Part shown: positions 7,041 to 11,383 of the stretch, piece after piece
How the letters are laid out: each line of letters begins with the position of its first letter
How positions within the stretch are numbered: the first letter of the stretch is position 1
DNA from: an uncultured Granulicatella sp.
GTDB lineage: Bacteria; Bacillota; Bacilli; Lactobacillales; Aerococcaceae
Assembly (NCBI GenBank): GCA_938017885.1
Contig: CALIJD010000244.1
Coordinates: 1-11,383 of the forward strand
DNA length: 11,383 nt
Reading direction: 5' to 3'
Program-made: the position numbers and the translations under genes
The notes under the pieces: model-generated
What the model was told of the DNA's origin: nothing
Seen by the model: only the letters and a program-made list of their open reading frames with translations
Database searches by the model: none

Positions 7041-7338
7041 CTGTCTTGTCTCCTTCTAAATAGATAATCACTGGATGCGTGATACTTGCCCCAATCGTTT
7101 GCAGAAATATTTCTTTTTTGGGGCGAGAGAACTTTTTGAACGCTGCTTCTGCTTTCATCGCTTCTTGCTTTGTGGCGAATTCTTTAGCATAGAGCAGTGT
7201 GACGGGGGTTCTCACTCTTGTATATTTCGCTCCTTTACCAGCATTATGGGTTGCGATTCGTTTCTCTAAATCAACGGTATAGCCGGTATAAAAGGTTTGA
7301 TCCTTGCAAAGAAGGACATACATAAAGAATTGACTCAT
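7015..7338 (-). CDS. GIY-YIG nuclease superfamily protein (UPF0213, YazA-like)
   Basis: Small 107-residue single-domain GIY-YIG protein of the YazA/UPF0213 type, of unproven cellular function. Visible motifs are YVLLC (7-11), FYTGYT (16-21) and R27 in [10 protein letters not shown] (the family catalytic arginine). KGAKYTR follows at 35-41, and E64 lies in [10 protein letters not shown]. The C-terminal 25 residues are a less conserved tail. Its start codon overlaps the trmN6 stop as ATGA, and its 3' end overlaps rsmI, so the three genes are tightly coupled. Confidence 0.9.
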   Translation of the reverse strand: MSQFFMYVLLCKDQTFYTGYTVDLEKRIATHNAGKGAKYTRVRTPVTLLYAKEFATKQEAMKAEAAFKKFSRPKKEIFLQTIGASITHPVIIYLEGDKTDETKELSD

Positions 7339-8099
7339 GCTTTGTCCCCCCAGAGGATACTTCTGATTTTTTCAGTATATTCTTGTTGCTCATTAAAAAC
7401 GGTAATCGGTGGAAGTACCTTGAGTCCGCCTGGAAGACCGTCCTTCATTAATTCAATAAGGACAATATTGCTTTCTTTTCCTTCTTTCGGGTATACAAAT
7501 TGAACACGTTTAGCTTCCAATCTGTGCTGTCTTGCTTCTGTTAAGATATCACTCAATCGATCTGGCCTATGAACAAGATAGGCTTTTCCTTTCATCTTCA
7601 AGAGCCCAGAAATAGTTGAAAGTAAATCTTCTAGTGGAAGGTGCACTTCATGACGAGCAATCGTATAGGCCTCCTTGAGATTTGTCAGATTGGTTTCTTT
7701 TACCTTGAAATAAGGTGGATTGCAAGTGATGTAATCGACCGAATCTTTGGGGATAATGCCTTTTAACTTTCGAATGTCCTGATGAATAAAGGTAACGCGG
7801 TCTTCTAAACCGTTTAGTTGAGTGGTGCGCATCGCCATATCATAGAGTTGTTCTTGAATTTCGACAGCGGTAATAGGATTAGCGGTTTTATGACTGAGTA
7901 AAAAAGCCACCGCTCCATTACCAGAGCAAAGGTCGACGATGGACGCTTTTCTACGCTCTGCGATCGTTGCAAAATCTGCTAGAAGGACTGCATCCAAAGA
8001 AAAAGAGAACACTTCGCGACTTTGGATAATATCGATATTCTCTTTCTCGAGTCGATCAAGTCGTTCGTGCGATTTTAATGTAATGGTTTTCTTTCTCAA
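7335..8099 (-). CDS. trmN6: tRNA1(Val) (adenine(37)-N6)-methyltransferase-like protein
   Basis: A 254-residue SAM-dependent adenine-N6 methyltransferase of the YabB/TrmN6 (YfiC) group, which modifies A37 of tRNA-Val in Escherichia coli. The SAM-binding motif [10 protein letters not shown] is at 55-64 and the catalytic NPPY at 127-130. The N-terminal [13 protein letters not shown] (31-43) is typical of the family. The start is TTG (8097-8099): no in-frame ATG lies between the upstream stop and residue 88. AGGAG (reverse of 8111-8115) lies 11 bases upstream and GGAAGG about 3 bases upstream. It is the first gene of the trmN6-yazA-rsmI operon. The exact substrate in this organism is inferred from the family. 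Confidence 0.92.
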   Translation of the reverse strand: MRKKTITLKSHERLDRLEKENIDIIQSREVFSFSLDAVLLADFATIAERRKASIVDLCSGNGAVAFLLSHKTANPITAVEIQEQLYDMAMRTTQLNGLEDRVTFIHQDIRKLKGIIPKDSVDYITCNPPYFKVKETNLTNLKEAYTIARHEVHLPLEDLLSTISGLLKMKGKAYLVHRPDRLSDILTEARQHRLEAKRVQFVYPKEGKESNIVLIELMKDGLPGGLKVLPPITVFNEQQEYTEKIRSILWGDKA

Positions 8100-8115
8100 A
8101 TTCCTTCCAACTCCT

Positions 8116-8143
8116 ACTATAAACTGTATTCAAAGTGTATCAA
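8116..8143 (-). promoter_or_regulatory. Predicted promoter of trmN6-yazA-rsmI
   Basis: On the minus strand TTGATA (reverse of 8138-8143) and TATAGT (reverse of 8116-8121) are spaced by 16 bases, each one or two bases from consensus. Transcription would start near 8109, leaving a leader of only about 10 bases before the TTG. In that case only GGAAGG, not AGGAG, would be in the mRNA. Confidence 0.55.
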
Positions 8144-8160
8144 CAAAACAGCAGTAGCGC

Positions 8161-8316
8161 AAGATAAAGAAAGAGTGAAGACTTATTTAGAATACAACTT
8201 TAGGTTTAGAGAAGTTTAGGATAAAAATCAACCTTAGGACCTATGTTTTTATTTTTAACTTCCTTTACACTAAGGATGTAATCAAGAAACACCTAAATTT
8301 AAGGGGGAAGAAAACG
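8161..8316 (+). promoter_or_regulatory. Leader/control region of the DUF4097-pspC-yvlD operon
   Basis: The intergenic DNA holds a cluster of TTTAG(A/G)-like direct repeats beginning at 8186, 8199, 8205 and 8215, with CTTAGG at 8233. The last overlaps two small palindromes, CCTTAGG (8232-8238) and TAGGACCTA (8235-8243). A weak -10 (TGTAAT, 8277-8282) with TTTAAC at 8254-8259 could be the promoter. AAGGGGG at 8301-8307 is the ribosome site. A response-regulator or repressor site is plausible; no known operator was recognised. Confidence 0.35.
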
Positions 8317-9756
8317 ATGAATCAAAAAGATAGAATTTTAGAACTAGTAGATAAAGGTATTATTTCAGCAGAAGAAGCAGTGGTCCTTTTAGAAAAAATG
8401 GGTGATAAGGCAGTAGAAGAGAAAGAACAACCTACAACAAGTCAATTGGATTCCATTATGGAAGGTGTGGCGAGTGCATTCACTAAGTTTTCAGCAGAAA
8501 GTGATCAAACAGACGAAGCCATTCAAACGATTTTAAAACGAACAAAAGAAATTGATCGTCGAATCGACGAAATCAGAACAGCGAGCCAATTAGAATCGTT
8601 AACGGTAGATGAAGAAATGGAACTCGTTCGATTGGAAGAAGAAGCGGAGCAATTAAGTAATCAATATAAGAGTTTGCTTCAAGAAAAGAAAATGGCTGAT
8701 GAAAAAATGAAGGCAAAGAAAAAAGAAGAATGGGAAGAAACCATTCAAAAAGCGAAGAAAAAAGTGCAAGAAACAGACTGGGAAGAAAAGACAAGAAGAA
8801 CAGCAGGAAGTATTACTTCATGGGCTGCCAAATTTACAGATTCGATTGCAGCTACTGTTCAATCAGTTATAAACTCTGTAGAAGTCAACAAACCGTATAC
8901 ACAAGCAAAAAATGGTAAGAAAGTTCCTTATCATTTCCACCAAGTCATTGATGAAGCAAGTATCCTTGATTTTAAAGTCGCAAACGGAATTATCCGTGTG
9001 AAGTCAGTTCCAGGAAATGAAATGACGATTGAAGGGGAATGCCGAGTAGCTTCCCAAGATGAAGAGTATTTCGATGCGGAATCGTATATTAGAGACCGTG
9101 TAAAAGTTGAAGTAGAGGAAGATACTATCTTTATTAAGAGCTTGAGTAAACAAGTTTACTGCGATTGGACCATCTCGTTACCAGAAAAAGAATATGATTA
9201 TGTTTCGATGAAAGGCTTAAATACAACGATTCATCTAAAAGAATTAAAGGGTAAAGATTTCTATCTAGAAAGTAATAACGGAAATATTTTCCTAAAAGAT
9301 GTCACAGGGGTTCTGTTAGAGTCTGAAATTGTCAACGGGAATCTAAAATATGAACAATTAAATTTTAAAGATATCGTGTCTGAAACGGTAAACGGAAATA
9401 TTAGCTTAGAAGGAGATTTCCGTGGGGCAAAATTTGAAACGGTAAATGGTAATATTAAAGTAGAAATTACTAGTCCACAAACGAAAAAAGTGGATGTTGA
9501 GACAGCGAATGGGAATGTAAAAATTATTTTAGCCGAAGAATTAGGATTAGAAGCGAATTTAGAAACATCTCTAGGAAGTCTCCACTTTGATGAAACGATC
9601 TTTGAAGTCATTAAACAAAGAAAAGATTTAACAGAAAGAACAGCAGTGATTTGTAAGCAAAAAGAATTTATGCCACAAGTAGTTGCAGAAACAACAACTG
9701 GTAATATTCATGTAAATCAGCTACAATCAAAGACAGATAGTAAGAAAGAGGGATAA
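8317..9756 (+). CDS. DUF4097 family protein (YvlB-like, beta-helix)
   Basis: A 479-residue protein with the layout of YvlB-type proteins. The N-terminal segment (about 1-30, DRILELVDKGIISAEEAVVLL) is a short helical bihelical motif common in this family. A long charged coiled-coil region follows (about 65-160), then a linker. The C-terminal DUF4097 domain (about 215-470) has regularly spaced NGN turns: 320-323, 340-342, 359-361, 377-379 and 398-400, then degenerate LGS and TGN at 419-421 and 462-463. Such repeats form a right-handed beta-solenoid. No signal peptide or membrane segment is seen, so it is probably cytoplasmic or peripheral. Its function is unproven; it sits with pspC and yvlD-like genes, as in the yvlABCD operon of Bacillus subtilis, which responds to cell-envelope stress. 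Confidence 0.9.
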   Translation: MNQKDRILELVDKGIISAEEAVVLLEKMGDKAVEEKEQPTTSQLDSIMEGVASAFTKFSAESDQTDEAIQTILKRTKEIDRRIDEIRTASQLESLTVDEEMELVRLEEEAEQLSNQYKSLLQEKKMADEKMKAKKKEEWEETIQKAKKKVQETDWEEKTRRTAGSITSWAAKFTDSIAATVQSVINSVEVNKPYTQAKNGKKVPYHFHQVIDEASILDFKVANGIIRVKSVPGNEMTIEGECRVASQDEEYFDAESYIRDRVKVEVEEDTIFIKSLSKQVYCDWTISLPEKEYDYVSMKGLNTTIHLKELKGKDFYLESNNGNIFLKDVTGVLLESEIVNGNLKYEQLNFKDIVSETVNGNISLEGDFRGAKFETVNGNIKVEITSPQTKKVDVETANGNVKIILAEELGLEANLETSLGSLHFDETIFEVIKQRKDLTERTAVICKQKEFMPQVVAETTTGNIHVNQLQSKTDSKKEG

Positions 9757-9761
9757 ATAAA

Positions 9762-10058
9762 ATGAAAAAGTTGAGAAGATCCAGAAATAACCGAATTTTT
9801 TGTGGAGTAATGGGAGGAATTGCAGAATACTTTGAAGTAGATCCAACAATTGTTCGTGTTCTATTCTTGATTTTTTGTTGGACAGGTTTTCCAATCTTCC
9901 TCTATATATTACTTGCTATCATAATTCCAGAAGGGGGTTCTGAGTATCGTCGTCACAATCGACAAGATACTTACTACTATACTTCTAGAAATAATCGTCC
10001 TCGTAAAACTGCTCGAAAAGTAGAAGATGAGGATAATGATGATTGGAGTGATTTTTAG
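9762..10058 (+). CDS. PspC-domain membrane protein (YvlC-like)
   Basis: A 98-residue protein with a PspC domain. The N-terminal RNNRIFCGVMGGIAEYFEVDPTIVRVLF (8-35) is the hallmark motif and one strong membrane segment spans about 33-56. The cytoplasmic tail begins basic and ends in an acidic stretch (EDEDNDDWSDF, 88-98). PspC proteins act in envelope-stress signalling. The ATG is six bases after the DUF4097 stop, with AGAGGG in the preceding 3' end, and the stop overlaps the next start. Confidence 0.93.
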   Translation: MKKLRRSRNNRIFCGVMGGIAEYFEVDPTIVRVLFLIFCWTGFPIFLYILLAIIIPEGGSEYRRHNRQDTYYYTSRNNRPRKTARKVEDEDNDDWSDF

Positions 10059-10396
10059 TGTCATTTACTAAAAAAATTGCCATTAATACATTAGGATTTT
10101 TGGTAATTGCATGGTTTGTTCCACAATTTATCGTTACAAACTGGGTAGCAGCGCTTATTGCAAGTATCGTTCTTGCGGTACTAAACTTATTTGTTAAACC
10201 GATTTTATTCCTTTTAACATTGCCAGTAACGATTGTAACGTTTGGATGCTTTAGCTTTGTGTTAAATGCGATGATGTTAAGTATTACATCATGGTTTGTC
10301 GGACCGGGATTCTCATTTTCAAGTCCGCTGATTACCTTAGTGGTGAGCATTCTATTAACGATTTTCCAACGCTTTGTTGAAAATCTAACAGATTAA
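10058..10396 (+). CDS. Phage-holin-family-4 superfamily membrane protein (YvlD-like)
   Basis: A 112-residue, four-segment membrane protein matching the YvlD group. Typical features are WFVPQF near 19-24, LNLFVKPILFLLTLPVTIVTFG near 42-63, and LNAMMLSITSWFVGPGFSF near 69-87. Despite the family name it is a chromosomal envelope gene, not evidence of a prophage. The start is GTG, sharing its first base with the PspC stop (TAGTG), with GGAG at 10045-10048 as ribosome site. It is the last gene of the envelope-stress-like operon, before the terminator at 10400-10435. Confidence 0.9.
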   Translation: MSFTKKIAINTLGFLVIAWFVPQFIVTNWVAALIASIVLAVLNLFVKPILFLLTLPVTIVTFGCFSFVLNAMMLSITSWFVGPGFSFSSPLITLVVSILLTIFQRFVENLTD

Positions 10397-10399
10397 TGC

Positions 10400-10435
10400 A
10401 ACAAAAAGCGCCTTGTAAAAGGCGCTTTTTTTGTT
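10400..10435. terminator. Bidirectional terminator between yvlD-like gene and DUF421 gene
   Basis: AAAAAGCGCCTT and AAGGCGCTTTTT form a perfect stem with a GTAA loop (10415-10418). It is followed by a T run on the plus strand and the mirror A run gives a T-tract for the opposite strand. It serves the convergent operons. Confidence 0.93.
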
Positions 10436-10443
10436 AACTTCGA

Positions 10444-11076
10444 TTAATATTTTACAATCGTCAATTGACCGTTATTGTATTCTGCAAGGAATACTTCAGA
10501 AGGATCTTGAATATCTTGAGCAGCAAGTTGTTCCATCACCCATTCTTCTGTTTTATCAATAACTTCTAAAATGTTATGTTGAATAACTCCATCTGTAATG
10601 AGGGGATATTTTGGATTTTCTTCTCCAGATTTTGTAAGAATTAATTGTCCATTTTGCTCTAAAATGGCACTTTTTACATCATGAATGGAGTAGACGCCTT
10701 GTGCACGTAATTTAAAGGCTACTTCTTGTGCCGTTAGACCGGCTAGGCGAACATTTTCCACATCAATTTTTCCTCGTTTAATTAATTGCAATGGTTCCCC
10801 GTCTATCATTTTTTTCACTTTGCTGTTATTTGTTTTTACCCAACGCAGAGACAATACTAAAGCAAACCATATTAATAGAATGATGCAGTATTGTAGGATT
10901 GTGATGGATGGATTGTAAATCACACCCCCGATAATTCCCCCGAGAACATAGTTTTGAACTTGGTCACTGGCAGATGTAGGAGCCAGATTACCTTTTCCTG
11001 TATAGTTAATAACAACAATTAATGATAATAGACCAAGTGCAAGTTTGATTGCGACATCGATATATGAAAAGTTCAA
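10444..11076 (-). CDS. DUF421 domain membrane protein (YetF-like)
   Basis: A 210-residue protein with three membrane segments (about 8-24, 42-56, 58-78) followed by a cytoplasmic DUF421 domain. It carries the family features MIDGEPLQLIKRGKID (90-105), KLRAQGVYSIHDVKSAILEQNG (122-143) and a second partial repeat to the C-terminus. The function of the family is unknown. The start is TTG (11074-11076) with a perfect AAGGAGG (reverse of 11086-11092) nine bases upstream, so this start is well supported. It follows a DUF3290 gene by one base, a pairing frequent in Lactobacillales. Transcription ends at the shared hairpin at 10400-10435. Confidence 0.88.
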   Translation of the reverse strand: MNFSYIDVAIKLALGLLSLIVVINYTGKGNLAPTSASDQVQNYVLGGIIGGVIYNPSITILQYCIILLIWFALVLSLRWVKTNNSKVKKMIDGEPLQLIKRGKIDVENVRLAGLTAQEVAFKLRAQGVYSIHDVKSAILEQNGQLILTKSGEENPKYPLITDGVIQHNILEVIDKTEEWVMEQLAAQDIQDPSEVFLAEYNNGQLTIVKY

Positions 11077-11077
11077 C

Positions 11078-11383
11078 TTATTCAGCCTCCTTAATTGTCA
11101 CTTTTGGATTATGTACTTCGATTTTTTCAAGTAGGTAATGATCAGGGCTATCCCCTGTTAGTACGCGATAGAATTGATCGCCAACTTTTACAATGGCACC
11201 ATCTTTTGCAGCTTCCGTATTAATATAAATGTCTTCTTTATTCACATGTAAATCAGCTGCAATCGTTTCAACAAAACGAAGAGCTCCGGAGTATTGGTTT
11301 TCTGAGTTTTTAGAAGACTGTAAGTCAGAAATCTTAGAACCAGCCAGTATTAGAATTCCGATGACTGCAATTAAAGCTAACTC
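11078..11383 (-). CDS. DUF3290 family protein, 5' end outside the window
   Basis: Reading the minus strand from the window edge gives 101 residues without a stop up to TAA (reverse of 11078-11080). The visible part starts in a hydrophobic stretch (ELALIAVIGILILAG), the last part of a membrane segment, and continues into a soluble domain with VETIAADLHVNKEDIYIN and IVKVGDQFYRVLTGD, ending VTIKEAE. This matches DUF3290 proteins of roughly 150 residues, so about a third is missing beyond the window. It is the upstream partner of the DUF421 gene, whose ribosome site lies in this gene's 3' end. Function unknown. Confidence 0.8.
   Translation of the reverse strand, partial: ELALIAVIGILILAGSKISDLQSSKNSENQYSGALRFVETIAADLHVNKEDIYINTEAAKDGAIVKVGDQFYRVLTGDSPDHYLLEKIEVHNPKVTIKEAE

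Noticed and set aside
10058..10396. Holin-like annotation suggesting a prophage
   Set aside because: It is the YvlD-type chromosomal family in an operon with PspC and DUF4097; no other phage gene is present.

Overview
The window is AT-rich, gene-dense DNA from a low-GC Gram-positive bacterium. The order tmk, darA/pstA, holB, yabA, the nearby trmN6-yazA-rsmI block and the DUF3290-DUF421 pair all point to Bacilli, most likely Lactobacillales. A Carnobacteriaceae-type genome such as Granulicatella would fit, but that placement is inference from gene content and style, not from a search.

Layout. Positions 1-540 hold no gene. They contain a repeat region: a roughly 180-bp unit repeated at exactly 200-bp spacing, each copy with a strong internal hairpin, and a left arm that is an inverted copy of the right end. 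A promoter-like sequence follows, then the housekeeping operon tmk-darA-holB-yabA (555-2869), which ends in a strong terminator. A separate three-gene operon follows (2991-6093): a cytoplasmic formylglycine sulfatase, its oxygen-dependent activating enzyme (FGE), and a TauE/SafE-type anion exporter. A bidirectional terminator at about 6097-6136 separates it from the minus-strand operon trmN6-yazA-rsmI (8099 down to 6147). The divergent 8100-8316 spacer leads into a plus-strand envelope-stress-like operon: DUF4097 protein, PspC-domain protein and YvlD-like membrane protein (8317-10396). A second bidirectional terminator faces a minus-strand DUF421 protein and a DUF3290 gene cut by the window end.

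How it fits together. The first operon makes dTMP kinase, a c-di-AMP sensor, the clamp-loader delta-prime subunit and the replication-initiation regulator YabA. The sulfatase operon looks self-contained: the sulfatase cleaves a sulfate ester, FGE converts its Cys57 to formylglycine, and the permease probably disposes of the released sulfur oxyanion. In Bacillus subtilis, trmN6-yazA-rsmI directly follows yabA in the same direction. Here that block is inverted and the sulfatase cassette lies between, so the locus has been rearranged. The most notable items are the 5' repeat element, the compact sulfatase/FGE/exporter cassette, and the synteny break. I saw no defence system, prophage, transposase or CRISPR array.
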